Source: Trebouxia sp. TZW2008 (taxonomy: Eukaryota > Chlorophyta > Trebouxiophyceae > Trebouxiales > Trebouxiaceae). Taken from it: 64,000 bases of DNA. The notes beneath the pieces were generated by a model. The model searched no databases. It was not told the DNA's origin and saw nothing but the letters and a program-made list of their open reading frames with translations. Positions 46,507 through 61,608 of this stretch are shown here, piece after piece (the first letter of the stretch is position 1; the number at the start of each line of letters is the position of its first letter). The position numbers were made by a program, and so were the translations under genes. Location of the stretch: NCBI GenBank assembly GCA_002118135.1, contig BDIU01000146.1, positions 62,001 to 126,000 of the forward strand, in the 5' to 3' direction.

Positions 46507-49500
46507 CTATCGGTCAGCATTCACAGAGTTTGCCAAATCTTGTGCATCAGAGAAGACACTTTGTGCTTTTGCTGCAGCTTGATGCTGTAGAAGGCTTGTG
46601 TCACTGGAACTAGCTGATGCATCAGTGCTTGCTGCTTTGACGCCAGCTATGTCAGCATCTTTGCCCTTGGAATCCTGTTGATAACTGCTCAGGCCTGTAT
46701 TGCTGACTCCTGTAAGTGAGCGATCAGCATCTGTACTGGATGAGTCACTCAAACCAAATGCTGATGAGTCAACTCCCCCTGTGCCTGTCCCATACACCGC
46801 TGAGTCAGTCACTCCATACACATCACCAGCATCCGAACCTGATGCTGAACCCAACTTCTTCAGGTCAGACACTTCTGCCAGACTTTTGTCACCAGCACCT
46901 GCGCCTAGTGACGTTACATCAGCAGCACCCGCCTTCTGATCCGCAGCAGAAATGCCAAGAGCATTAGCAATGTCCTGAGAGCTAGTGGAATGAGCCACAT
47001 CAGCTAAATCACCCATACCATTGCCGTATACTGACTTACTTGCACCTGCATTGCCAACTGCCTGAGCGCCTGCATCCCCAAAGTCCTTATCTGAGCTCCC
47101 TTTACTGCTCAAAGACTGCTGCCCAGTGCTGCCAACAGCATCTAATCTCTCAGAGATGCCATCATTGTTTGCCTTGAAACGGTCAGTCTGACCAGCAGAG
47201 CTTAGACTGTCAGGCATGTCATCATTGCTTTGCTTCAGGGCATCAGAAATGGCACCAGTGTTCTGTTTGAGGCGGTTGGTCTGCTGTGAAGCGGCAGATG
47301 AAAGAGCAGCAGGGTCTGCAGCACTGCTGCTGCCTGTGCTGAGACCAAGGCTAGAACCTGCGACCCCAGAAGCACCCCCTGTGATCCCAGTAGCGCCCCC
47401 TATGACAGTTCTGTATGACTCTTGACTGATGCTGCTGCCGTCCCTGGTGTCTGATGCTGACTTGCTTGCTGAGTCAGCAAATGTGCTGTTGCCTGCATGC
47501 ATGACCCAATGCTCACTGCAGATCAATGGTGAGCAGCTGATGCGGCACAGTGGTACCAGGAGACTTGTGAGTGTGAGAAAGCTGCTTGACAATAGCTGTT
47601 CAGCATGCAGAAGAACAACCGCAGGTTTCAATGGCAGGCAAATCTCAAAGCTATTAAGTGGACAGCTGCTCCCAAATCCTGCTTGCAACAAGAACCAGCA
47701 GAGCTACTGATCATCCGTACCATGAAGACTTCCACAGGCAGTACCAAAAAGAGCATAATTCCCGAACATCGACAATGTAAGCTGCAGAGTAAGCCTGTGA
47801 CCATACCGGCTGCAGCGTGTAATTCAGCAGGTCATGAGATGGCAGGTCATCACACATAGTCTATGCATGACACGTGTGGGGCAAGCAGAGGCACAAAGGA
47901 TCGGGCCACAACATGTTTGCAACAGTTTCAGTGCATCACCTGCTGAACTTGTCTTGGACTGCTGGTCAGCGCTGTCCTTCTGGGCCTTGCGTAGCGCCTG
48001 AGCAGCTCCATTGGAGGGGTCAGCCTTCACAAAAGTTGCCTGCATTGTGCCAGCTTTCAGCACACTTGAGTTGTCAGGATACCAAATGCAGCAAAGGCAC
48101 CAGGCTGATTTGGCCAGCATTGACAGTGCCCTCCTCCCACTCAAATGTAAGCTGCCTGTCACAGTTAGTTGGCGGGTCACACAGATGGTATCTTGTGAGA
48201 GGGCAAGGCTTCGCCACTGCAGGGCAGGCTGAACAGGAGGTCAGTAGAGAGTATGAGGCTCTTACAAGTCTGTGTACAATTCAAGAGGTCATTTGAAGCT
48301 AGCAACAGAAAAAAATGCATAAGTAACCACTGACAAGCCAAAAGCACCTTTGCAAATGACTGCGCTTAAACCTGGCAGGAACATTGCCTGAGGTCAGTCA
48401 ACTGGGCAAATGAAGGCTGTGCCAGCAGCCCATATAGGCTCAATCACAAGCACAGCTTATAGCTGACAGGAGCTCAGTAACAGTGCAACAGGCCGACGTG
48501 ACAGCTTCAAGTCGTATAGGGACGTCACCTGTGACTTGAGGGCGGCCAGGTGGCCGGCAGCGGCCTTGCCCGAAGCCCAGGCCGCCTCGGCCACCTGAGC
48601 TTGAGTCGGCAGGTCGCTGGCGAAGGTGGACGTCTGGTCTGGCTTGCACGTAAACTGGCTCACCGGGTCGTAGCGGCCGGCCTTGATGCTCTCTTGAATC
48701 CTAGGATACACCTGAGACATCTGCACCACCACAACAGCATCAGCAGCCCTTCTTTTGTCACTGCATTCTATGTCCAATGGAAATGCTACTGCAACAGAAG
48801 GTCACTCAGCCTGTAGGACATGATCATCTTGCACATCCTGTACCAAGCTTGACCACAATTAGAGGGTACTTGCATGCAGCTCCTGGCCTCACTACGCGAC
48901 TAGCAGGGCGCTGAAAGCCATTCAGCATGTGTGCAGGATTCAATGCATGCAGCAATGTGTACGATGGAATACCTCAGTGTAGTGATTGGAGGTCTTAGCA
49001 AGCTGAGTAGACGGCAAAGCGGCGTGAGGCTGTTGCACCACAAAAGCTGTGGGGTGTACAGTGAAGGTGAGGAAGCCTGCCATGTTGTAAGTTGCGACAA
49101 TGCGGTCTCTGCCATGGCCCCTGAAGCGTTCATCGTACCAGGGCAAGTACTTGCGAGCTGCAATAACATATGGCTCATAGCCCTGCAGCAAAGCTAGAAC
49201 ATGTTAGATGAGCACAGTCAGGAAGGGCCTTGCATCAAGCAGGCTGGTAATGCTGAATGTGCATGCTTGGTGCCATCTTTCATGAGACCTGGCTGTGATG
49301 GTGGCTGAAGAGCACACACAAAGCTTGATCCTTGATACTGCACACGCATATGCTTGCAATTCGTCCAACACCAGAAGGTGCGAGGCTAGTAAAGGATGCA
49401 CAAGAAGGCCAACTGCCTGTCACACTTGAAGGGCATTTGCGAAGTCTAAGCCCCAGAGAAAGTCACCCCGAACAATACATGACCATGAATGTCATATCAC

Positions 49501-52500
49501 AAGTCAGACAGAAGGCATGGCAGAGATGCACCTCCTCAAAAGTGGCAGGATAGTGGGCAGTGGAGGTGAGCCACTCAGTGTAGTTGGTGGCCTGCTGCCC
49601 CTTCTCATTCTCTGACACCTGATACTGCCGCGCCTGCCTCCCCACAATGGCCTCTGTCATCTTCTGCTTGCTGCCTGCATACCCACAACCTGCTTGGTCA
49701 GATAGAGGCAAAGACAGACTTCCTCAGCTGAGGGAGGGTAGTGAGCAGTGGAAGTGAGCCACTCAATGTAGTTGGTGGCCTGCTGTCCCTTCTCATTTTC
49801 TGATGCCTGGTGCTGCCGCGCCTGTCTTCCTACAATGGCCTCAGTCATCTTCAGCTTGCTGCCTGCATGCCCACAACATGTAGCAACTCATCACCTTGTC
49901 TCACTGAGAAAAGTTTGAGCATTGAGTTAAGCAACGAGGGTTGCTATCTTGGACCCCAGACCTCCAGCCTTGCAGTCGACTTTCTGCTGAGAGCATGCTG
50001 ACAAGCTCTGCAATCACAAGGCAGCAGTCACTGCAACAGCAACTTAATCATCAACACCAGAAGCATGCTATAGATGCCGGACATCGCCCCAAATACAGCC
50101 ATCAAAGCAGCATGCCCGTCTGTACAGCTGTGCAGATGATCTTGCATATCTTGGCACAGCAGGTCAGCAAGCCCAGAACTGTTCATTGTCAACTGGGAGA
50201 TGGAAACCTTTAGCCAGCTTGACTGCCAGGTCTTGACCCTCAGGGAAAAACAAGACAATAGTGACATTTGCAATGCTTATTGGGTATCGTAAGCACCTTT
50301 AGCCAATTTGACTGCCAAATCCTGCCCTTCAATCCCTCCTGCCGTGGTCTCAAAAGCTGGCAGCACTATGACTGCATTATTGTACAGGAAGACCAGGGTG
50401 GACTGGTACTCTGTCTGCACGCTGAAAATGCGAGGCAGCTCCTCAGGCGGCAAGAACTCCACATCCAGTACAACCACAATCTGCGTAAGACACAACACCA
50501 TGATCAAGACATTGCATGTTGTACAGGGAGACAAGGGTGGACCGTTACACTGTTTGCACACTGAAGATGCGTCCATGCTGTACAGTTCACTTGTGTACAT
50601 GTAGATGTGAGAGTGATGTATGACATACTGCGGGCACTGCAGAGGTTACATGCTCGAGCAGCATCATCACCTGAATGCTCTTGGCTTCTGTTTGCAAGAC
50701 ACACAGCATGACTGACAAGCATGACTGACCTGATAGGCGCACACTTTCAAATCAGTTTTGTTTTGGAGGTGTTGAGCTTTTACAGGCTGCTTTACACTTC
50801 TTGTCTGTACTGAAAAGACTCAGGCCCAATCCAGCTGCTGAACCCATTATCAAATTCACAAGTACAAAGAGCATATCTCAAGGGGGGTTTGCAGATCTTT
50901 GATTGGTCTTAAGGACTACAGTTTGAGATATGACAATTTTGACTTGGGATGTGATTCCTGATTTGGGCCTGGATTTGCATGTGCAAAGGGTCATGAGTGC
51001 TTCTGAGGGTGAGAGAGAAGTGGGGTGGAAGGGTGGTGGGAGGTTGAGGGTGGGGAGCACTGTGCAAAGAGGGGACTGACCTCGGTCTTGACGATCAGCA
51101 GGGCGCGGTTGCGTAGGGCATTGAAGGGCACAAGGCTGGCTTGCTGCATGTCTTCCACCTCCTCACTCAACACCTCCAGTGTCAACCGGCAGGGCCCTGC
51201 AGTGCGAGTGCAGCACAGCAAACCTGAGCCACAACCTCTAGCACAAAAGCTGGGTGTGTGTGGCCCAAGCCCTGCCACTCCAGGCTGGCTTGTTTCAGTG
51301 TCAAATGGCAAAGATCTGCGCTACATATGCAGTGTATATGCATGTGCAGTGTGTGCAGATCTGAGCAGCATGTGCAGTGTGTACATTGATGTTCTCCTGT
51401 AACATGCATGGCCATAAAATGCAACATGTGCCTATGAAGGCCATGAGCAAGGCACATGAAAGATGTGTGCAATGCCTGCATCCATGTCATTTGCAGCATG
51501 TCTCAGCAAGTTGCTTATTTGCATGTGGTCGCTCCTAGATAGGGCGCCATGACTGAGTGATGACCTGAAGAAATTGATTGCAGCCCATGCTATCATAGAC
51601 AATTTTGTAATGTTTAAACAACAGGATTGATGCGAGCCCAGCTGTTGTCACAGGATCGTGACACGATACAACAAGTAGTATATGTGTGCATCACTGACAA
51701 AGCTGCAGGCAAGATCAGCTGGAGCTCGAGGCACAGCCAAATCCTGTGACAGCCACTATGACCAGCACTGTGCATTTGCCAACTCAAACACCTGACACTA
51801 ATGCAAGAGCTGTGCCACCTTATCAACGGCACATGGCACAACAATCAACTCAAATACAGGCTCCTGACACAGTGACATAGTCTATATGTCTATACCACAG
51901 CATGCCACAGTCCAAAGAAACACAGTATGTCACACACGTGACATACTGTGTCACTAACTTGTTTGCAGCTGTTTCATAGCAATGAACGCATTCTCAGCGC
52001 ATGTTCAACGTGGGTATAGTCTTACCGGCAAGGTTGACATCAGCAACAAACTGGCCCAGGTTAGCTTTCTGCTCCTCCACATCTGTGCCGTTGATAGTTG
52101 CATTGTCCATAGACACAACCTTGCCTCTGAGCAAAGGCATGTATGCAACAGCTGCAACAGGTCCCGCCCATAGCTCACACTGGGCTTGCAGCATGCTCAG
52201 ACTGCATACAGCAACAGCGTGCCTTAGCCTTATGACTAAAACCTGCATGTAGGCAGCTGATTAAGCCTGTACGCGCCTTGTCGCTGGGTTTGACAGCCTG
52301 CCTGACAAACGTTCCTAATGAGCATTGTTGGAGCAACTTGCTGAGGCCATCTGAAAACGGCTTTTCAGGACGTGGCCATGGCACGCAGTCACAAATTTCA
52401 CAACACTACAAAACAGCATGCTAAGGGTTTGAACATGAGGCCAAGTCAATGGCTTGACTAAGCCATAGGCTGGGGGCTCATTGCCTTGATCAGCTCTGCA

Positions 52501-55500
52501 TAACATGCTAGATGGTACTTGTTGTGCTGCCTTGTCTTGCAGCATAAGTGGTGTTTAGTACTGCCTTGTTGCCAGGGTTGTTGCAGTCACATAATTGCCA
52601 GCATTCCAGCCTCTGCTGATGGACAACATCAGCCAATGCTGGGATGCTGGCAAGTGTGCAGACGCACAACCTTGGTGACAAGGCACTAAGCTGAAACCCA
52701 TGACTTGCACCTGCCGCAAACATTCCAGCCTGTAGATTGGCTCTGAGCTCAATCCTGCAAGTGTTGGCTGCAGAAATTGCGCCAAAGTGTGACTTGTCAA
52801 CGGACAACAGAGAAACTAGAGTGACAGCATGGTCCAAACTTTTTTATGAACCCATGTTGTGTTCCCAGGACGCTGTCACAAGAATGCAACATGGGATCTT
52901 GCAGACGGTCTGTCTGGATACTGTGATAATCTACATATACACATCAATATTGATGTTGACAAGTTTCATGGACATCCCTGTCCTGGGTGAGTGGAATGAG
53001 CCAGGTGACGTCGATGTCCAAGTTGAGCGTCTACACGAGCCTCTGTTGGATTGATACAACAGTGCATGTACATAGCAGCTGTCATCAAGAATCAACAGAG
53101 GGTCATACCTACACACACAGTCTGCACACTGATGCCCCTATATATGAGTCAATGACTGGTTTCATGCACATACCTACCCCGGGGGACATTGTTGTTCATG
53201 TTGCATGTTTGCAAGACCCCCTGTTGGGACTCTGGAAAGCCTATAGAATTACTGTGTCACAGGGACCTGACAGGGACATCTAACTCCAGCATTGATGGCA
53301 CTTTATGCAAGTTGATTTACATTGGTGTTGATTGACTATAAGCTCAATCATGTGGATGACAGGTGCACTGCTTGCAGACTGACAACAGCGTGCATTTGTG
53401 TAGGTTGAGATGAGGAACCGAGGTACGCTAGTGTCTAATTTGGTGGTCTGTCTGTACAATGACTTGTGACACTGAGACCGATAGCGATACTAGCATTGAT
53501 TGATGCCAAGCGTGTACCTGTCCAGGGTCAGCTGAGTGACCAGAGTGACGTCAGTATCCAAGCCAGTGCCGCTGGGCCTCCATATCTGCTGCAGCTTCAG
53601 TTGAGGCAGGCCAGCTGAGCAGCCACCCTGTACACAGCAAAAGCTGTTGGTATGTGTCATATGCGCAGCACAAGACCAGCTCACAGCCATCCTGTTCAAG
53701 GCAGATGCTGTCAATGCACATTGTAGATGCAGCTTCAACCACGGCAGGGCAGCCACGTCACCCCCTGAGCAGCCCCCCTGTACACCGCAAACACTATCAA
53801 CACAATGCATACGTGCAGCGCAGCAACTCCAGTCGTCTACCAGTACAATACAAGCTGGCAGCACATCATGTATACAGCAAACATCACATCATGGTTGAGA
53901 TGCATACTCCAGCTTGATTTGCATATGTGCCAGCTTCAAGGTGTGTTGTGCACCTTCCTGACATGACATCAGCCGATAACGGCATTTCGACATTTCAGGA
54001 GTGGACTACAGCACACCTTTGACCTGTTACTTCTGCAAAGCAAGCTTTGCACAGAAGGTCTCTCCTCAAGGCTTGCAAAGTGTTAGTGCAGTCATGACAT
54101 GCATGCTGGGTGAAACTTGACTTGCAGATGCGCTAGCTTCAAAGGAAGCTCTGGCCCATGTCTGAAATGACATCAGCCAACTGACGGTTGAGATCATACC
54201 AGGAGTAGGGGACAGCACGCGATATATAACCTGCTGCTCCCGCAAAGCAAGCTTGGCGTGAGGGTGTCTGCTGAAGGTTTGCAATCATTTTGATGCAGTC
54301 AAGACATGCATGCTGTATGAAGTTTGACATGCAGATGCGCAAGCTTCACTGGATGCTCTGACCCAGGCCTGAAATGACATCAGCCAGGTGACGGTTGATA
54401 TCATACCAGGAGTAGGGGACAGCGCACCTTGCTTGACCTAATGCTTTTGTAAACCAAACTTGACGCAGTGTGCACACTGGCCAAATGCTGCTTGATGCAT
54501 TCTATCCAGCATCCTCAGGGGAGATGCAGCCTGTGAACTTTGCAACGCAAGCCGCATGTGACTTATGGGCAATGCCCTCTGTGTTGTTTGTTCTGGCCAT
54601 TTGATGCCATCTGAAGGTACTAACGTCGCCGACATAGCAGATATCATCTCAACAGATGCATTGAGAGAAAGCTGTCTTGAAGACAGCAGACTGCATGTGA
54701 CTTGTGGGTCGTCACCTGTGAGTTAGTGGTCACCTCTGTTTTGTTTGGGGCAAACCTCTGAACTTCATCGGCTGCAGCTGCAAAAGCTGTCTTGAAGGGT
54801 TGCACTGTTTCAGAGACACCCCCTATGCTGGAAGGAGGACTTTTGGTTTGGTCATCATCCTCCTGGAAAGCAAAGCGCTCACTGATTGCTGATGACTTCC
54901 AGCTGTCCGTGATGTCCGTGACGTCCTGGCTGTCGGCTACTCTGTCTGAAGCCTGTCTGTCTGCTAAGCTGTCTGTTGCCTTGCTGTCATCAGGCTTGTT
55001 TTGCAAGGGGAAACCACCTCGGAATGCAGCTTTACCAGCACCGATGTTGCCTGAACCTCTTGAGAATGGCAAATTCCGGTTGGTGACAGAATCTGTGCCC
55101 CTGACTGTGTCAAAAGAAGTATGGCTTTGGGTGTTGCCCAAAGCAGCTGCAAGATCAGCAGATGACGGGTTGGTCAAAGGCTTGGATGCAACACCAGCAG
55201 CTGAAGGATTTGTAAATGGCTTGGCTGCCTTTTCTGGGGAGCGCAGAAGCTCAATAGACTGCTTGGCATTGCCCTCGCCAACGTTTACCACAGTGTCGCT
55301 GTTGCCTGTGCCGCCTTTGGTCACTTCAATGCCAGGAGTGTCTATGGGTTTGTATTTGCTGGCAACTTGCACCCCATCCTTGTCATGCACTTCTAGCTGG
55401 GGCCGCGAGCTGTCAGGTTCTTGCTGTATTACTGTCTTCGTGCTGCCTTGCTGTATGGCCACTTGCTGTGTGCCGCCCAAGTCTTGTACCTCAAGCGTCT

Positions 55501-55752
55501 GGTCTGCTAGCCGACGCTCCGCTGCCCTTTGCGCTTTTGATTTGCCACTAGAGCTTGCCTGCAGGGCACAGCAGGCATGGGTGTTATAGATGTCTAAGGC
55601 AAAGTGCTTGCAGCTGTAGAGGGGTTGGACAGTACCAGGAGAATGACTGCAAGCAGCAAGGCTGCACCAATAATGATTTGCTTCCTGCGCTTGGGTGAAG
55701 ATTGAGTGCCAGGTCTATGCCTCCCAGGAGGCCTTTGCCGTGAAGCAAACAT
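46507..55752 (-). CDS. GT49 family glycosyltransferase (LARGE/B4GAT1-like), type II membrane protein
   Basis: Exons: 55752-55612, 55558-54716, 53588-53518, 52201-52026, 51196-51081, 50480-50297, one of 49862-49720 or 49674-49532, 49182-48973, 48720-48529, 48216-47940 and 47492-46507. All phases agree and give 1,112 aa. A basic N-terminus and the segment IIIGAALLLAVILLVL form a signal anchor. A ~280-aa Ser/Thr/Asp-rich stem precedes the GT49 domain: DVTLVTQLTLD, LWAGPVAAVAYMPLL, VPFNALRNRALL, VVVLDVEFLPPEEL, AVIVLPAFE, GYEPYVIAARKYLPWYDERF, FRGHGRDRI and FTVHPTAFVV. The tail is a long Ser/Gly/Ala/Asp-rich exon. GT49 enzymes add glucuronic acid or GlcNAc to glycans in the Golgi. The usual metal-binding DxD reads DVE here. 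The first intron is a 53-nt GC-AG intron. Introns contain decayed exon copies. Confidence 0.88.
49532..49674 (-). other. GT49 exon, proximal copy of a duplicated pair
   Basis: Also 143 nt with phase 1 in and phase 0 out, reading GSKQKMTEAIVGRQ... to YPATFEE. The acceptor is atgcag and the donor GTGCAT. It differs from the other copy at about seven residues, mainly near the donor. Using both copies would break the frame. Confidence 0.85.
49720..49862 (-). other. GT49 exon, distal copy of a duplicated pair
   Basis: 143 nt with phase 1 in and phase 0 out, reading GSKLKMTEAIVGRQ... to YPPSAEE. The acceptor is atgcag and the donor is a weak GTCTGT. It encodes the part of the GT49 domain before the EPYV motif (QATNYIEWLTSTAHYP). 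It is transcribed first of the two copies. Confidence 0.85.
50200..50600 (-). repeat. Partial decayed copies of GT49 exon 50480-50297
   Basis: About 50206-50245 repeats the exon's 3' end (EGQDLAVKLAKG with a donor-like GTTTCC). About 50520-50590 repeats its middle (the FSVQT...STLV segment) with stops. The intact exon lies between these broken flanking copies. Confidence 0.75.
51920..51951. repeat. 14-bp perfect palindrome with 4-nt loop
   Basis: The arms 51920-51933 and 51938-51951 (ACACAGTATGTCAC and its reverse complement) lie in a GT49 intron. No open frame crosses it. It may be a small fold-back remnant. Confidence 0.85.
52960..53235 (-). repeat. Degenerate copies of the DVTLVTQ exon in a GT49 intron
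   Basis: About 52967-53050 reads on the minus strand as LDIDVTW...LTQDR, a decayed version of the exon at 53588-53518 (LDTDVTLVTQLTLDR). About 53156-53225 is a more decayed third copy with the same flanking words. Confidence 0.7.
53590..53870 (-). repeat. Two-copy ~165-bp intronic duplication in the GT49 gene
   Basis: The segments beginning about 53588 and 53731 share GCTTCA(A/G), then GAGCAGCC(A/C)CCCTGTACAC(A/C)GCAAA and (A/G)TGCGCAGC-like words in the same order. They lie next to the DVTLVTQ exon and include its acceptor side. Confidence 0.65.
53920..54470 (-). repeat. Three-copy ~215-bp exon-like repeat in the GT49 gene
   Basis: Two copies (around 54340-54430 and 54125-54230) read on the minus strand as AVPYSWYD(I/L)NR(H/Q)LADVIS with mainly silent differences, as a once-functional exon would. 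A third copy at about 53945-54015 is decayed. Neither good copy fits the phase-0 junction between exons 55558-54716 and 53588-53518. Confidence 0.75.
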
Positions 55753-56631
55753 GCTTGAACTATGTCGCACTGGTCCCACTCGCAGCTACTGGGTATAGCT
55801 ATTGAATCCAAGGTGTGCTGCTCAAGGCCTGACCGTCGTCCGAGAATAGAGTTGACAATGACACTATGGCGATATGAGGTTGAAGAAGCGTCGACAGCCA
55901 CGCAGGTGGCAATCAGCACCGATGCCTTGCAGCTTCACGAGTCGACAATGTGATCAGACGCGAGATGTGAACTGCAGCGGCTGAGCAGTGTGCAGCTCCC
56001 TCGATACTCGAGTCCAGTATTTCACAGCAGATCAGTGCCGCAACTCTTTGGCTCAAGGGCCTGCAGCGATAATCGGTACGAGCTGTACGAGATGTCTGCC
56101 GCAGCGATCGTATCCTGTGTGATAGTCTGGCCGCGGCTCATGCATGGCATGCCGAAAGCGAGCAAAAGATGAACTTCTTTAGCTACTCAACGGTGAGACA
56201 CTCTCAGGCTTGCTGCTTTTTGACTCTTCTTCTTTGACAGTTGAGACAACGCATCGCCAAGATTGATTAATGCAAGCCCCAGTCGCTGCCCAGACTGTAT
56301 ACTATCATTTAGCCACGCAGGACGTGCATACATTTCTGATGTTCCTGAACGAGATATCTTGTCAAGATACAAGGCATCAAGATTGCTGATGGTTCTGGGT
56401 CACACATGTACCCATGAGAAATTGCTTGGAATGTGGTGCCTTCCTGTGACTACACCCTCTATAGACTCATTACTTTCATCAAACAGCAATAGCTTGTGAT
56501 CTGGATAAAAAGCCAGTCAAGGGGGCCAAACTGAGACGACCGGAGACATTCTGTAAGATACACGGGTGCCAATGCACCTTCAAAATACAGGAATCAACAC
56601 AGGCCAATAGTCTATGTTCAATACTCATAGC
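55753..56631. other. Intergenic, no gene recognised
   Basis: This is the promoter side of the GT49 gene and the 3' flank of the SDR gene. Short open stretches on both strands show no family resemblance. Confidence 0.5.
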
Positions 56632-60126
<3,495 letters not shown>

Positions 60127-60488
60127 ATCCTGTACCAATTGCTTGTGCTCCTTGTTTTTGGTTTGATGGTCTACCAAGGCACTACGTTTGCCCTTTCTGC
60201 AATTGGAAATTTTACCGTTAGAAACCAACAAGTTCTTGTGTTAACAAGAAAGGTGTCTTCATCTCCCCACCCCAGCTATTATGCAACAGCATCACTTCTT
60301 CTTATTGCAAGGCAGTAGGCAGTTGTGCAGGCCATGGGCCTACTCCATAGATACTGTAATTTTGATGAGTTCTGTATCAGGTGAACTCTGTACATGAACA
60401 AAAGCCTGAAGCCACACATGCCTGCTATGTTCACAAAAGCAAAAGAGCTAACAGGTTGCATCTGTAAGTCGCTGGCAGATGAGATTAC

Positions 60489-61608
60489 CTGTATCCCTCG
60501 CCAGCAAAGTTGTTGGCCTTGTGATGCCGTTGGCACAACTTGCAGATGACCACACCATGATCAACTTGGTGCATTCCCTCTTGCACTTCTGGCCAGAAAG
60601 ACCCATCTGGCAATCTGCACAGCACTCAGAGCCACTTGACATCCCTTTTCACATGACAGACAACTGCTTGTCACATGGCAAGTTGAGGGACAAAAATGAC
60701 TGCACAGCAACCATGATCCTTTTTCAATCATGTCAACATGCCAAATGGAGGGAGAAAGACTGACTGCACAGCAATCACGACCATGAACCCTGTTCACATG
60801 TCAAATTGAGGCAGAAACAATGACCGCACAGAAAGCAGAACCACTCAATATCAGACAATTATGGAGTGGGTCTGATTCTGCTCTGAAGCCATGCCTCGCC
60901 CCTTATTTGGCATGCCAACAGGGTTGCAAAATGGTTCTCAACGCTGTGCAGTCATGCTTCTCCCACTGCCTTCTTACTGGCGTGCTGGCTGCTTAATGAG
61001 TGAACATCAATCAGAACGAGATTGTGATGCTGTTCACATGCCAAATTGTGATATAGAGTATGACTGCACAGCAATCAGGACCACTTTGCAAGCCCGTTTG
61101 CTTGTCAGTGTGTGGGGCAAAGCATGATATCAAGAAGAATGGAAGATTGCCTGAAAGTGTCTTCTGTCTCCCACTTCTTCTTGGCAAACTCAAAGTATGG
61201 CCCTTTCACCTTGCGTTCGCCATTTGGGTGTGGGCTATCACCTGCAAGCAAAAAATGTTGGTCAGGCAGGCTGTCAAACAGGCTAGCAAAGGAATCTGCA
61301 GGCTTGAAGCCACATGGGCAGAAGAGATGTTCACCTGAAGGGTCATCATCATCATTGTTTGCGCTTCGCTGGCGTTTGTGACCTAGTGGGTCATTGAGCA
61401 GAAGACCTTGTGGTGTGTTGAGCTGGCTGGTGCCAGGAACATCCAGATCGAGGGCTGCAAGCAGTCCAGAGATGCGTTAGTAGAAGGTAGAGTGCAGTGT
61501 TTGGTGTTAATACAGTATGCAGACTGCGCAACAGAGTGATCTTGCGTCAGCCCTCACCTTGCCTATCGGGATGCTGATATCCCAAATTTGCTGAAGGATT
61601 GTACCCTC
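60489..61608 (-). CDS. Partial gene with Cys/His zinc-finger-like exon
   Basis: Phase-consistent exons are 61608-61558 (GYNPSANLGYQHPDRQ), 61454-61335 (ALDLDVPGTSQ, then GHKRQRSANNDDDD) and one starting 61241 (NGERKVKGPYFEFAKKKWE). The exon 60614-60489 follows (LPDGSFWPEV, then VVICKLCQRHHKANNFAGEG). CxxC followed by HH resembles a BED- or C2HC-type DNA-binding finger, as in transposase-derived nuclear proteins. KRQR may be a nuclear signal. The 3' end of exon 61241 and both gene ends are unresolved. It may start near 61780 or further upstream. Confidence 0.55.
60640..61095 (-). repeat. Decoy-acceptor tandem repeat in the zinc-finger gene intron
   Basis: At least four units, acceptors at about 60700, 60766, 60825 and 61063, repeat the acceptor and first bases of exon 60614-60489 on the minus strand. 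Each reads TGCTGTGCAG, then TC(A)xTxTxTxxCTC and TTGxCATGT. Three are spaced about 65 bp. Confidence 0.75.

Noticed and set aside
54792..55589. Plus-strand 265-codon ORF
   Set aside because: It lies opposite the 843-nt stem exon of the GT49 gene, which is anchored by flanking exons in phase.
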